From: Acinetobacter pragensis
Lineage (GTDB): Bacteria; Pseudomonadota; Gammaproteobacteria; Pseudomonadales; Moraxellaceae
NCBI RefSeq assembly: GCF_001605895.1
Contig: NZ_LUAW01000045.1
Span: forward strand, 1 to 64,000
Direction of reading: 5' to 3'
DNA length: 64,000 nt
Shown here: piece after piece, positions 38,101 through 47,558 of the stretch
How the letters are laid out: every line of letters starts with the position of its first letter
Numbering within the stretch: the stretch's first letter is position 1
Program-made: the position numbers and the translations under genes
The notes under the pieces: model-generated
Seen by the model: the letters and a program-made list of their open reading frames with translations, nothing else
What the model was told of the DNA's origin: nothing
Databases searched by the model: none

Positions 38101-38666
38101 TAATCACGCGCTCCAGGGAATGACTTCGAGCTTGATGGCGGAATGACAATTTGTACGCGGCCTGATGATGAACCCGTACTATTTGGTGTGCCTTCTGCAA
38201 CAATATCACCCTTGTTCATGCTGTATTTTAAGGTGTTACCCTTAATACTGGCGCCATCTTGCTCCAGCACAGCACTGCCTGACATTGTAATAATGCCTGT
38301 TTCAGCATTATAGACAATCTTTTGCGCCTGACCTTTAGCTAGCCCTTTAGCTGGATCAACTTTCTGCTGGAATCGTGCAGGCCCGCCTGTTGCTGTGATC
38401 GTGCTGATTTCTTTGCGGCTGTTTAAATTCGCCACAATTGAATTCGCCTGCAGCTTCATGGTGCCTTGTTCAATAATGACATTGCCCGTATATGTTGTAA
38501 TGCCAGTTTTCTCATTAAATGTTGCACGGTCAGCCACCAAAGAAATAGGCTGATTGCGATCTGACGGCAATGCAAAAGCGCCTGCAGAACACAATGCAAG
38601 CGAACCCATCAGCACTGCCTGTTTGAGCAAAGCTTTAGACAATAGTGGTTTATGATTAAGGTTCAT
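38100..38666 (-). CDS. lptA: LPS transport periplasmic protein LptA
   Basis: A 188-residue periplasmic bridge protein that passes LPS between LptC and LptD. The signal peptide ends near GAFA (about residue 33). The mature OstA-type beta-jellyroll has [31 protein letters not shown] and repeated strand motifs. The start at 38666 (MNLNHKPLL) overlaps lptC by 11 nt and is the usual LptA start; the frame is open to 38705 but those codons read inside lptC. Confidence 0.93.
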   Translation of the reverse strand: MNLNHKPLLSKALLKQAVLMGSLALCSAGAFALPSDRNQPISLVADRATFNEKTGITTYTGNVIIEQGTMKLQANSIVANLNSRKEISTITATGGPARFQQKVDPAKGLAKGQAQKIVYNAETGIITMSGSAVLEQDGASIKGNTLKYSMNKGDIVAEGTPNSTGSSSGRVQIVIPPSSSKSFPGARD

Positions 38667-39198
38667 ACTTTCCTCGAATATTAAAAAATTCGTACTGACC
38701 GTCATTTAAGTTGGCTTTCAGACCGTTACTGACAAAATCGGCCTGCGGAGATTCCACAGTCACCTGCTTATCAGTTTCAATTTCACGTGTTTTAGGAAAA
38801 GCGGTCAATTCTTCTGTACGAAAGACCATTTGTCCTGATTGCATTAATTTTGTCGCTTCGACCTGATGTCTAAGCACAACTTTCTCATTGTCATTATATC
38901 CATTGGCGACTTTGGCATAAAAAGTAGCATCGACTCGCCCATCTTTATACATTGAGGCTCTAAGGTTATCCAACTGAGAGGTTTTCTGCTGTAAATCCTG
39001 TTCCAGCCGATCGACCTGTGCACGAATATACAGCTTACCCTTTTCATCAGTCTGAGTCAGATTGATATTCTTTGCAGAATAATTCATGCTGCGTGCAGAA
39101 TCAGCTTGGAGCTTATTGCCTTTTCCACTGTAATAGTAATAACCGCCGCTTACAGCCGCAATTGCGATTGCAGTAACGTATAAAACTTTTGTATCCAT
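38656..39198 (-). CDS. lptC: LPS export protein LptC
   Basis: A 180-residue bitopic inner-membrane protein. One N-terminal helix (VLYVTAIAIAAVSGGYYYYSG) is followed by a periplasmic LptA-like jellyroll (YSAKNINLTQTDEKGKLYIRAQVDRLEQ). It couples LptB2FG to LptA. Sequence in this family is weakly conserved, but the position between kdsC and lptA and the fold pattern settle it. It begins 40 bp after kdsC. Confidence 0.92.
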   Translation of the reverse strand: MDTKVLYVTAIAIAAVSGGYYYYSGKGNKLQADSARSMNYSAKNINLTQTDEKGKLYIRAQVDRLEQDLQQKTSQLDNLRASMYKDGRVDATFYAKVANGYNDNEKVVLRHQVEATKLMQSGQMVFRTEELTAFPKTREIETDKQVTVESPQADFVSNGLKANLNDGQYEFFNIRGKYEP

Positions 39199-39238
39199 AA
39201 GCGGTTTTTTAATCCAAATTCAATGAATTATTAGGTTA

Positions 39239-39778
39239 TTAATGCGGTGCGCTGGCAAATTTTTCAAGCATCTCTTGGTAAACGCCTTTTGCCATCAACA
39301 GCATATCGCAAATTTCACGTACGGCACCGCGCCCGCCATAAGCTTGCGTGACTAAGTCAGAACGGCGGCGTACTTCTACATGGCCATTCGGCACGGTAAT
39401 TTTCATGCCCGCTATGGCAAATGCGGATAAATCAGGCCAGTCATCACCCATGTACAGGCAATCTTCTGGATCTATATTCAACTGCGCACAAGCTTCACGA
39501 AGTGCCGTACCTTTGTCTTCACGGCCTTGATAAACCAAGTCCACACCCAAATCCGACATACGCTTTTCAACAATATTACTCTTGCGTCCAGTAATAATGA
39601 TGACTTTAATACCCGCTTTTTGTACGAGTTTCATACCTAATCCGTCACGGATATCGAAAGACTTAATTTCATCTCCCGAATTGGTCAACGTGACAAAACC
39701 GTCACTCAGGATTCCGTCCACATCCAGCACTAAAGCTTGAATATGGCGGGCCTGTTCTAATAATACGTAAGATGCCAT
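39239..39778 (-). CDS. kdsC: 3-deoxy-D-manno-octulosonate 8-phosphate phosphatase KdsC
   Basis: A 179-residue HAD-superfamily phosphatase that releases Kdo from Kdo-8-phosphate for the LPS core. The motif I nucleophile is LVLDVDGILSDG (DxD), motif II is IITGRKS, and motif III/IV is YMGDDWPDLSA. It lacks a large cap domain, as in tetrameric KdsC. It follows kdsD by 3 nt, so translation is likely coupled. Confidence 0.95.
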   Translation of the reverse strand: MASYVLLEQARHIQALVLDVDGILSDGFVTLTNSGDEIKSFDIRDGLGMKLVQKAGIKVIIITGRKSNIVEKRMSDLGVDLVYQGREDKGTALREACAQLNIDPEDCLYMGDDWPDLSAFAIAGMKITVPNGHVEVRRRSDLVTQAYGGRGAVREICDMLLMAKGVYQEMLEKFASAPH

Positions 39779-39781
39779 TTC

Positions 39782-40759
39782 TTAATTTACCCCAGCCTGA
39801 ATTAAGTCATGCATGCTGATGACACCAATTACTCTATTGGCTTCGTCAACAACAACAAACTGATTGATCTTTTTAGCATTCATTTGTTCGAGCGCTTCGA
39901 CAGCACGCGCTTCTTTAGAAATAGTGGATGGATGCTGAATCATGACTTCTGATACGGGTAAATTGACATCAAAACCCTGCTGCTTATCAATCAAACGGCG
40001 TAAATCGCCATCAGTAAAGATACCGAGCAGCTTATCGTCGGCATCGACAATGGTGGTTAAGCCCAGACGCTTGTTCGAAATTTCATACAGCACTTTATTC
40101 ATAGGCGTGTCTGGAGAAACTTTTGGCAATGCTTCTGCGGTATGCATCAAATGCTTAACATGCAGCAACAAGCGCTTGCCTAAAGCTCCGGCAGGATGAG
40201 AACGCGCAAAATCATCTGAAGTAAAACCGCGCGCTTCCAGCAATGCCACAGCCAGAGCATCACCCAAAGCTAAAGTCGCTGTGGTGCTTGATGTCGGCGC
40301 TAAACCCAATGGGCAAGCTTCCTGAATATCGCCTAAAGTTAAAGCCACATCAGCATTTTGCGGCATTGGCCCTTTATCATGCCCCGACATGGTGATCAGC
40401 GGCACACCGACATGCTTGATGAGCGGCATCAGCATCATGATTTCATCACTTTTGCCTGAATATGAAATCGCAATCAGCACATCGCCTTTCACCAGCATGC
40501 CCAAGTCGCCATGACCCGCTTCACCAGGATGCATGAAAAATGACGGCGTGCCTGTAGATGCAAAAGTAGCAGCCATTTTTCGGCCAATATGACCTGACTT
40601 TCCCATACCTGTGACCACTACACGGCCTTTGCATTGCAAGATAATTTCGCAAGCCTTGGTAAAACGTTCATCTATTTCGGCAGCCAGCACTTCTAAAGCA
40701 TTGCGTTCAATGCTGAGTGTTTCTAAGGCGACCTTCTGAAAATCAATTTGATTGGGCAT
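39782..40759 (-). CDS. kdsD: Arabinose-5-phosphate isomerase KdsD
   Basis: A 325-residue sugar-phosphate isomerase (ribulose-5-P to arabinose-5-P), the first committed precursor step for Kdo. The N-terminal SIS domain shows VVTGMGKSGHIGRKMAATFAS and SYSGKSDE, and two CBS domains at the C-terminus (about 205-325) end in ISMHDLIQAG. Start 40759 (MPNQIDFQK) gives the family's length; the in-frame upstream extension to 40816 looks non-homologous. First gene of the kdsDC-lptCAB operon. Confidence 0.94.
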   Translation of the reverse strand: MPNQIDFQKVALETLSIERNALEVLAAEIDERFTKACEIILQCKGRVVVTGMGKSGHIGRKMAATFASTGTPSFFMHPGEAGHGDLGMLVKGDVLIAISYSGKSDEIMMLMPLIKHVGVPLITMSGHDKGPMPQNADVALTLGDIQEACPLGLAPTSSTTATLALGDALAVALLEARGFTSDDFARSHPAGALGKRLLLHVKHLMHTAEALPKVSPDTPMNKVLYEISNKRLGLTTIVDADDKLLGIFTDGDLRRLIDKQQGFDVNLPVSEVMIQHPSTISKEARAVEALEQMNAKKINQFVVVDEANRVIGVISMHDLIQAGVN

Positions 40760-40920
40760 GTTTGGTGGATTCAAAGCCGTTTTACCTTTATTAAAGCTGC
40801 ATACGCAGCACTTCAATCACGAAGAATAATTTTGCTTATTTTAGCATATCTCTAGAAATGCAACGTTTATAAATGTTCAATTTATAATACCTTACAGCCG
40901 TTTTTAACAATTTGAAGCAA

Positions 40921-40954
40921 AAAAAAACCTTAGCCCGAAGACTAAGGTTTTTTT
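40921..40954 (-). terminator. Terminator after tRNA-Gly
   Basis: Minus strand: aaaaccttag, a loop with C-TTCG-G, then ctaaggtttt with T7. It sits 7 nt past the tRNA 3' end. Confidence 0.92.
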
Positions 40955-40961
40955 CAAATTC

Positions 40962-41037
40962 TGGAGCGGGAAAGGAGACTCGAACTCCCGACCCCAACCT
41001 TGGCAAGGTTATGCTCTACCAACTGAGCTATTCCCGC
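40962..41037 (-). tRNA. tRNA-Gly (GCC)
   Basis: A 76-nt tRNA, CCA-encoded. The acceptor stem is GCGGGAA / TTCCCGC, the D-arm is AGCTCAGTTGGTAGAGC, the anticodon loop CTTGCCAAG carries anticodon GCC, and the T-arm is GGGAGTTCGAGTCTCC. Nearly identical to E. coli tRNA-Gly(GCC). It has its own consensus promoter upstream and a terminator downstream, and lies 65 bp after cysS on the same strand. Confidence 0.98.
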
Positions 41038-41050
41038 AATATGGGAATGC

Positions 41051-41078
41051 ATTATAAAGAGTTTCACAAAACTGTCAA
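41051..41078 (-). promoter_or_regulatory. Consensus sigma-70 promoter of the tRNA-Gly gene
   Basis: On the minus strand TTGACA (41073-41078), a 16-nt spacer and TATAAT (41051-41056), both perfect. The tRNA starts 13 nt past the -10, so transcription would begin a few bases before the mature 5' end. Confidence 0.88.
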
Positions 41079-41102
41079 CTCTCCACGCATTCAATTGATT
41101 AA

Positions 41103-42524
41103 TTAATCAGCACGGCGCCAAATTGTGCCTTGACGCGTATCTTCCAGCACCACACCTTGATCCAGCAAAGCCTGGCGGATTTCATCGGCTTTGGCAAATT
41201 CTTTAGCTTTTTTGGCATCTTTACGCTGCTGAATCAAATCTTCAATTTGCTCTTCAGTTAAGCCTAAAGCTTCTTGGCCGATATCAGATTTCAAGAAGTC
41301 TTCTACATTGTACTGAACCAAGCCTAAAATATTGGTCAAATGACGAAGTGTAGAATAATACACTGCCGCTTGGTCCGCCTGCTCTTCTTTCACCGCGCGG
41401 TTCAGTTCTTTATTCACTTCAAACAGCACAGCAATGGCTTCTGCAGTATTAAAGTCATCACGCATGGCCGCATTAAAACGCTCAACCAATGCATCATCTA
41501 AAGTTTCAACCGTTCTTTCGCCATACGCCCGCTGATAGGCCTTAAATGAATGATAGAAACGTGAAAGCACGTTTTTAGATTCTTTGAGCGCGACATCAGA
41601 GAAGTTTACTGGGCTGCGGTAGTGTGAAGATACAATAAAGAAGCGAATCACTTCAGGATGGAATTTTTCCATCACGTCACGAATGGTAAAGAAATTGCCT
41701 AATGATTTAGACATCTTCTCGCCATCAACATTAATGAAGCCGACATGCATCCAGTAATTCACATACTGTTCGCCTGTTGATGCTTCAGATTGCGCAATTT
41801 CGTTTTCATGATGCGGAAAAGTTAAGTCTGAGCCGCCGCCATGAATATCAAAATGGTTACCAAGGCAGCAGGTCGACATTGCTGAACATTCGATATGCCA
41901 GCCCGGACGGCCATTGCCCCATGGAGAAGCCCAAGACGGTTCGTTCTCTTTGGCATGTTTCCACAGCACAAAATCAAATGGATGTTTCTTTTCCACTTCA
42001 ACATCAACACGTTCAGATGCCCCTGCCTGCATATCTCCTAATTTACGGCCAGATAAACGGCCGTACTTGACAAATTTTTCAACTTGGAAATATACATCGC
42101 CATTTGATGACGGATAGGCCGTACCTTTGCTGACCAAATTACCGATCATATTCTGCATTTGGTCGATGTAATCTGTTGCGCGCGGCGCTTCATCCGGATG
42201 CAGGCAGCCCAGATTTTCTGCGTCTTCATTCATCGCATGAATGAAGCGGTCCGTCAGTGCTGCAATGCTTTCGCCATTTTCATTGGCGCGCTTAATAATT
42301 TTATCGTCAATATCGGTAATATTGCGCACATACTTCACATTCCATCCCTGACTGCGCAGAAAACGGATAATGTAGTCAAATGCAACCATCACTCGAGCGT
42401 GGCCTATATGACAGTAGTCATATACCGTCATACCGCACACATACATGTCGATATGGCCTTCTTTACGCGGTACAAATTCTACTTTTTTACGCTGCTCTGA
42501 GTTATATAGAACAAAAGGTTGCAT
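41103..42524 (-). CDS. cysS: Cysteinyl-tRNA synthetase CysS
   Basis: A 473-residue class I aminoacyl-tRNA synthetase. The HIGH motif is [11 protein letters not shown] and KMSKS is [10 protein letters not shown]. Zinc-binding residues are visible in [20 protein letters not shown] and [10 protein letters not shown]. The C-terminal DALR and anticodon-binding parts end in QGTIWRRAD. Length is normal. It is read alone, with tRNA-Gly behind it. Confidence 0.98.
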   Translation of the reverse strand: MQPFVLYNSEQRKKVEFVPRKEGHIDMYVCGMTVYDYCHIGHARVMVAFDYIIRFLRSQGWNVKYVRNITDIDDKIIKRANENGESIAALTDRFIHAMNEDAENLGCLHPDEAPRATDYIDQMQNMIGNLVSKGTAYPSSNGDVYFQVEKFVKYGRLSGRKLGDMQAGASERVDVEVEKKHPFDFVLWKHAKENEPSWASPWGNGRPGWHIECSAMSTCCLGNHFDIHGGGSDLTFPHHENEIAQSEASTGEQYVNYWMHVGFINVDGEKMSKSLGNFFTIRDVMEKFHPEVIRFFIVSSHYRSPVNFSDVALKESKNVLSRFYHSFKAYQRAYGERTVETLDDALVERFNAAMRDDFNTAEAIAVLFEVNKELNRAVKEEQADQAAVYYSTLRHLTNILGLVQYNVEDFLKSDIGQEALGLTEEQIEDLIQQRKDAKKAKEFAKADEIRQALLDQGVVLEDTRQGTIWRRAD

Positions 42525-43033
42525 AGGTCTTTAAATTGTTTCTACTAAAAGATGGTTCATCTTAACCTAAGCATTATTTTTCATAAAGTTTTTCACAAAA
42601 CATTTTATGAGAAATCTTTTTCTTTTAGCGTCTAGCCTTTTTTAATGCTGAAGGGCTTTTAATCTTTCCCCTAGATTTATACCAGTCTTTGCACCATGCC
42701 GACAAAACATCCAACCAGCCTTTTTAGACGCAGCTATCTATTCAGTTTTCATTAAACCCAGCAAATATATTTACATAAAGCTACGTTGTACGCGTAGGCT
42801 CTTTATTGTTTCTTTAACCAGTTCATTCAACCTTCAGCGCAATATTAAAATTCCGCCCACTTCAATCACTCCCTTATTTTATGCATGGAAATCAGCTAAT
42901 TAAATCGCTTAAGCGACTGCATATATTTTCTCAATAAAATTTATATTTTTTTGATCATCGGCTGATTTTCCACAAATTTTCTCCACACTTTTAGACTAAT
43001 CTTACGCAAAATTACATTTCAGCATGTTTAAAA
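42525..43033. other. Intergenic region between cysS and the TonB-dependent receptor
   Basis: About 509 bp, AT-rich, with no gene. It presumably contains both divergent promoters. A 12-bp perfect palindrome tcgcttaagcga lies at 42905-42916, a possible operator. I see no 19-bp Fur box of the gataatgataat type. Confidence 0.5.
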
Positions 43034-45157
43034 ATGAAAAGCATATCCTCTACATTCAAACTGAGCGCTTTAACGCTTGCTGTACTTACGCTTTCTGTAT
43101 CCGCATGGGCCGAAAGCAGCACAAATGCAGCTGATGCCGCCATTCCTGCCGCGGCAACTCAAACCCTGCCCACCATGACATTTCAAGTAGAGCAAGCACC
43201 TATAACAGAAAAAGATCCGGATATCAGTGCCGTCGCAAAAACGGTGATTACCCGTGATGAAATGGAAAAGTTTGGGGATCAGAGTGTAAATGATGCATTG
43301 CGCCGCGCTGCAGGCTTTCAAATGCCATCGCCCGGACAAGGCCCGCGCGGCGGCAATGGCAGCATGCGTTTTCGCGGCGGCGGCGCGTCGGTTTTCTTAA
43401 TCAATGGTGAACCTGTCCAAGGCGGCCCGCGCGGCGGCATGTCTGTTGTCGACAGCATCACACCGGATATGATTGAGCGCATTGAAATTGTGAAGCAGCC
43501 CAGTGTCGCGCAAGCCTCTGTGGCATCGTCTGCTGTGATTAATATCATTTTAAAAGAACCGCTGGATGGCACCCGTATCAGCGGCACGGTTCGCGGGGGC
43601 TATGGCATAGCCAAATCCAGCCAAAAAGAGGAAGAACGCAAGAACATTTCTTTGCAAATGGACGGCAGAACCGATCCATGGATGTACAGCCTATCCGCCA
43701 ACCAAATGTGGAATGATTCAAATTCAATTACCAAGACAGAGAACGCATCCGGTCAAATTTCGTCGCAAAAGCGCATTACCAACAGAACATCGCAAATGCT
43801 GAGCCCGCGTGCAGAATATGCGATTGATAACCAGCAAAAATTAGTTGCAGAACTGTTCTACCGCAATAATGAAAGCGAAGGCAGCATGCGGGATCAAATT
43901 CAAGAAGATAAAAACGACAGCATCCGCCTGAATACCCTCTATGAACGTAAAGATAAAGGCAATTCAGATAAGATCCGCTTGGGTATTGAACAGCAGAATG
44001 AAACTGAACTGACCCGCTCTAGCCAGCGCCAAAGCTATACCGATGAACAAATTAACGAATACAGCCTAGCTTACGATGGTGTCCGGAAATTTGGTGAAAC
44101 CAAGCAAATTAAATTCGGCACAGATCTGCGTTCAAATGAATTGGAAAGCAATATTTCTGAAACATTAGATGAACAGAACTATGCCTTGTATCTTGAAGGC
44201 AGCTGGCGGTTCACTCCGCGTCAAACTTTGACTTTAGGCGCCCGTCAGCAATGGATTAACCGCTCAGGCTTAATGGATTACAGCGATCAGCACTTAAGCC
44301 CAGTCTTAGCGCACCGTTTTGACTTTACCGACCGCTGGTCATTGCAAACCAATATCAGTCAGGCCTTCCGAAGCCCCAAAGCCGACCAGCTGCTGCCTGC
44401 CGTTTCAGTTTCTACGGATACCGATGCGGGCTCATTAAATAATCCTGACCGCGGCGGCAATCCATATCTGGTTCCTGAAAAAATCAATGCCTATGAAACA
44501 ACCTTAGGCTATAACACCGCTGCTGGCGGTGTAAATATTACGGCGTATTACCGTGAAATTAATGACTACATTGAAAAATCCATCCGCAGTGAAGACGCAG
44601 AGGGCCAAGTCTGTACGGTAGCCAATGACCCAAGCTGCCGATTTGTAGAGCGCCCATTCAATCAGGACAATGCAACGACATACGGCATTGAAGTTGCAGG
44701 ACGCTATGCATTGAAGCAAACAGAGGCAGGCCATTCATTTATGCTGAATGCGCAACTGTCTACAGTGCGGGCGAAAATTGAAGAAGATAATGGCACAGAT
44801 CGTTTAGCCAGTGATGTAGCGCCTTATACTGCAAGCGCTGGCCTGTCATATAATTTTCAACCTTGGCGTCTGTCCAGCAGCTTAAATGTCAGCTATACGC
44901 CAGAATATACCCGTGAGCTGAACAGCCAGCAGTACAATGGTGAATTGTATAACCGCACCAGCAACGAGCGCGTAAATGTTGATTTAAGCATTACAAAACG
45001 CTTTGACAACAACTGGGCTGCATCGATTAATGCGCGCAATCTCTTCAGTACAGATTATGAAGAACGTTTAACCCAAATCAGTGACGGCAGTTTATATCAG
45101 GCACGCACTAATGAATCGATTCCCAGCTTTTTATTCAGTGTAGAGAAAAAGTTCTAA
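43034..45157 (+). CDS. TonB-dependent outer-membrane receptor
   Basis: A 707-residue outer-membrane beta-barrel. A signal peptide (1-26, ending SAWA) is followed by a TonB-box-like segment (TMTFQVEQ). The plug domain (about 55-190) has GNGSMRFRGGGASVFLINGEPV and IERIEIVKQPSV. About 22 barrel strands end in the terminal Phe FLFSVEKKF. The substrate is not evident; siderophores, heme or cobalamin are all possible. No clear ribosome-binding site precedes the ATG (gcatgtttaaaa), so translation may be weak or regulated. Monocistronic. Confidence 0.92.
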   Translation: MKSISSTFKLSALTLAVLTLSVSAWAESSTNAADAAIPAAATQTLPTMTFQVEQAPITEKDPDISAVAKTVITRDEMEKFGDQSVNDALRRAAGFQMPSPGQGPRGGNGSMRFRGGGASVFLINGEPVQGGPRGGMSVVDSITPDMIERIEIVKQPSVAQASVASSAVINIILKEPLDGTRISGTVRGGYGIAKSSQKEEERKNISLQMDGRTDPWMYSLSANQMWNDSNSITKTENASGQISSQKRITNRTSQMLSPRAEYAIDNQQKLVAELFYRNNESEGSMRDQIQEDKNDSIRLNTLYERKDKGNSDKIRLGIEQQNETELTRSSQRQSYTDEQINEYSLAYDGVRKFGETKQIKFGTDLRSNELESNISETLDEQNYALYLEGSWRFTPRQTLTLGARQQWINRSGLMDYSDQHLSPVLAHRFDFTDRWSLQTNISQAFRSPKADQLLPAVSVSTDTDAGSLNNPDRGGNPYLVPEKINAYETTLGYNTAAGGVNITAYYREINDYIEKSIRSEDAEGQVCTVANDPSCRFVERPFNQDNATTYGIEVAGRYALKQTEAGHSFMLNAQLSTVRAKIEEDNGTDRLASDVAPYTASAGLSYNFQPWRLSSSLNVSYTPEYTRELNSQQYNGELYNRTSNERVNVDLSITKRFDNNWAASINARNLFSTDYEERLTQISDGSLYQARTNESIPSFLFSVEKKF

Positions 45158-45178
45158 CATAAACCTAATAAACAAAGC

Positions 45179-45214
45179 AAAAAGAGCCGATGCACAGCCA
45201 TTGGCTCTTTTATT
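45179..45214 (+). terminator. Terminator after the TonB-dependent receptor
   Basis: Stem aaaaagagcc / ggctcttttat with a 14-nt loop, 22 nt past the stop. Confidence 0.85.
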
Positions 45215-45285
45215 TGAGGGCTTTTTTTAATAGAACCTTGTCCATTGAAATATAGATTTTTTATTAACAGTTTTATTAGCAGTTA

Positions 45286-45564
45286 TTAAGGTTTTTTCAA
45301 ATCATTCAGCAAACTGGCAACGCGCAAAGTATTTTCCTTCTTCCCTTTTTTTTCCATGACATTTTGCTCGATCCACCACAAATATTCAAAGATCTCTGTT
45401 TCACTTAAATTCTGCGTAATCATTTTAAATATATTCGGTAAATAATCTTCATATTCATCACGCATGGCAGGAATGTGCCGAATCTGCAGCGGATCCCACT
45501 CTTTGAGTAAAATTTTATGTATCGCATGCAGCAGCGTTGCATCACGCGTATGTTCTACATCCAT
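45286..45564 (-). CDS. Small acidic orphan protein with WDP...DEY pattern
   Basis: A 92-residue soluble protein of unknown function. It contains LLKEWDPLQIRHIPAMRDEY followed by YLPNIFKMI and EYLWWIEQ. Small bacterial proteins with a WDP...DEY core of this type are annotated as DUF1871-like or immunity-like families in my memory, but I cannot confirm the match. No toxin gene is adjacent. It is convergent with the receptor gene and alone on its strand. GGGG at about 11 nt before the ATG is a weak ribosome-binding site. Confidence 0.6.
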   Translation of the reverse strand: MDVEHTRDATLLHAIHKILLKEWDPLQIRHIPAMRDEYEDYLPNIFKMITQNLSETEIFEYLWWIEQNVMEKKGKKENTLRVASLLNDLKKP

Positions 45565-45964
45565 AAAACTTATACCCCTATATTATTTTTAATATAAAAA
45601 ACATAATCATAAAGACAATAAAAAATTTAATGCCTCAATCTATGTATGTTAAAAACTCTTCATTATGCCTGCGCCGTATAAGATTAATATCTGTTTTTCA
45701 TTAGTTTTTTATAGGCAGTATTAATATATATCAATTTTCATCGTAGAGATTCAGCATTTTTTTATCCGTTCAGTAAAATCCCTGATTAAATACAATTCAA
45801 CCCATGTTTTACAAAAAATATGTCAACTCAATCACTTTTTAAACCCTTGGTTTCAACGCTGCAGTCACATTTTCATGATTTATTACTCATTGATTGAATC
45901 CAGTCTTTATATTTAAGCTTTTTCAGGATAAATTTCTTAGCATCTTCATCTTGAATGATTTGCT
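45565..45964. other. AT-rich intergenic region
   Basis: About 400 bp between two divergent small genes. It is very AT-rich and probably holds both promoters. I see no RNA, repeat or coding region in it. Confidence 0.5.
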
Positions 45965-46675
45965 ATGAGTACTGCATTTCCAGACACCATTTATGCTGTT
46001 CAACATCTCGCCTTTGAAGATCTTGGCGCTTTAGAAGACGTATTCTACCAATTGGGTTTTCGTGTCCGCTACTTTGAAGCGGGTATTGATGATTTAACCA
46101 AGGCATTTGAACATACAGGACTGACCATTATTTTAGGCGGGCCAATTGGTGTTTACGAAACTGAAGATTACCCATTCCTGCAAAAAGAAATAGACTTACT
46201 TAAAGTACGCTTGGAAAAGAATTTACCGACCGTCGGCATCTGTTTAGGCGCCCAGCTGATTGCGCATGCACTCGGTGCAAAAGTATATGCAGGCCATGCA
46301 AAAGAAATTGGCTGGAGTGCATTGACACTGAACCCACTGGACAATAATCCTTTAGCCGCCTTAGCTGAGACCCCTGTATTGCATTGGCACGGCGATACTT
46401 TTGACTTGCCGGCGCAAACTGTATTGCTTGCCAGCTCAGCACTGTATCCAAATCAAGCCTTCTGTAAAGGTGACAATATTTTGGCGTTGCAGTTCCATAT
46501 TGAAGTCGCCGCTGACAGTTTAGAAAAATGGCTCATTGGCCACACATGCGAATTGCGTAAAGCCAAGATTGATATTCCCGCCTTGCGCCATGACAATACG
46601 CAATTTTCATCTGATCTTGAAGCAAAAGCATCTGCTGTCTTTACGCAATGGATACGCAAGTTTCTCAGCCCATAA
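45965..46675 (+). CDS. Class I glutamine amidotransferase, GMP synthase-like
   Basis: A 236-residue cytoplasmic protein. The nucleophile elbow is GICLGAQLIA (catalytic Cys), and the His/Glu of the triad are in ALQFHIEV. The oxyanion region is ILGGPIGVYE. The C-terminal half has no synthetase domain, so it is a stand-alone GATase of the YfeJ/GuaA-like type. The ammonia acceptor or real substrate is unknown; close relatives include gamma-glutamyl hydrolases. Monocistronic. Confidence 0.88.
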   Translation: MSTAFPDTIYAVQHLAFEDLGALEDVFYQLGFRVRYFEAGIDDLTKAFEHTGLTIILGGPIGVYETEDYPFLQKEIDLLKVRLEKNLPTVGICLGAQLIAHALGAKVYAGHAKEIGWSALTLNPLDNNPLAALAETPVLHWHGDTFDLPAQTVLLASSALYPNQAFCKGDNILALQFHIEVAADSLEKWLIGHTCELRKAKIDIPALRHDNTQFSSDLEAKASAVFTQWIRKFLSP

Positions 46676-46714
46676 TTTTTATTTAGCTATGATCGCTTAA
46701 CCGACAACATTGCG

Positions 46715-46757
46715 ATTCAGAAATCTTCCCAAATAAAATGGGGGGAGTTTTCTGAAT
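46715..46757 (+). repeat. Imperfect inverted repeat after the amidotransferase gene
   Basis: The arms attcagaaatcttccc / ggggggagttttctgaat pair over about 15 bp with G-T pairs and an AT loop. No T run follows. It is likely a 3' stabilising hairpin, a weak terminator or an operator for the exporter gene. Confidence 0.4.
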
Positions 46758-46855
46758 CATTTGATAAATATCAGCAGTACTTTTTGCTCAAATTTGCTTT
46801 ATTTCTCATGAAAAAAGTCATATAACGTCCCTATCCTTTAAGATAGTCTGTGCAA

Positions 46856-47485
46856 ATGACGCCTTTAATCAGTATTGCCATTATTCATTTTTTTGCCTTG
46901 GTCAGCCCAGGCCCCGATTTCTTCTTCGTCACTCAAAGCGCCATCCGCCAAACCCGCACGCATGCGCTTTGCGCTGCACTAGGCGTCTCGCTCAGTATTT
47001 TGGTCTGGTCAATTTGCGCGATCAGCGGCCTGCATTTCCTGTTCCAAAAAATTGCTTGGCTGCAACAGGTGCTGATGATTTTAGGCGGTTTATATCTGCT
47101 GTATTTGGGCTATCAGCTATTAAAGTCCGCCCTCAGCAAGAATACGGCCCCAGCATCAGATAGCCATTCAGAAATCCAGCCGCAAAAATCTCACTCAATG
47201 CTCTTATTGCAAGGCTTTTTAACCAATATGGCCAATCCTAAAGCGTTGGTGTATTTCAGCAGTGTTTTTTCAATTGCCATCAGCACAGATGTCAGCATCT
47301 TTGAACAAAGTTCATTATTGGCGCTGGTCTTTATAGAAAGCCTTCTGTGGTTCTCAGTCGTTGCTTTAGTCTTCTCTGCACCGGCCATTAATCATTATTA
47401 TCAAAAATTCAGTAAAAAAATTGACGGGATTACTGGCGGTATTTTTATCAGTTTCGGCTGCCTGCTGATTTTAAACCGCGATTAA
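46856..47485 (+). CDS. LysE/RhtB family amino-acid exporter
   Basis: A 209-residue inner-membrane protein with about six helices. The N-terminal block IHFFALVSPGPDFFFVTQSA is the LysE/RhtB signature, and LQGFLTNMANPKALVYFSSVF is the second conserved block. These proteins export amino acids such as homoserine, threonine or leucine; the substrate is not fixed. A GTG start at 46850 would add Met-Gln; the ATG at 46856 fits the family better, though the AAGATAG stretch at about 46840 is better spaced for GTG. Confidence 0.88.
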   Translation: MTPLISIAIIHFFALVSPGPDFFFVTQSAIRQTRTHALCAALGVSLSILVWSICAISGLHFLFQKIAWLQQVLMILGGLYLLYLGYQLLKSALSKNTAPASDSHSEIQPQKSHSMLLLQGFLTNMANPKALVYFSSVFSIAISTDVSIFEQSSLLALVFIESLLWFSVVALVFSAPAINHYYQKFSKKIDGITGGIFISFGCLLILNRD

Positions 47486-47506
47486 TAACAACTGTAATGC
47501 GCAAAT

Positions 47507-47533
47507 AAAAAAGCACCTTTTCAGGTGCTTTTT
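47507..47533. terminator. Bidirectional terminator between the exporter and yceI-type genes
   Basis: Stem aaaaagcacc / ggtgcttttt with a short TTTTCA loop, between convergent genes; T runs on both strands. Confidence 0.9.
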
Positions 47534-47558
47534 CAGTTCTAATGGGGGAAATCAGAAC

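Noticed and set aside
42525..43033. TTTTCCACA-type stretch in the TonB-receptor upstream region as a DnaA box
   Set aside because: It deviates from TTATNCACA and stands alone in AT-rich sequence.
43070..43587. Two overlapping minus-strand ORFs opposite the TonB-dependent receptor
   Set aside because: They follow from the codon pattern of the receptor gene on the other strand; no start signal or recognisable motif.
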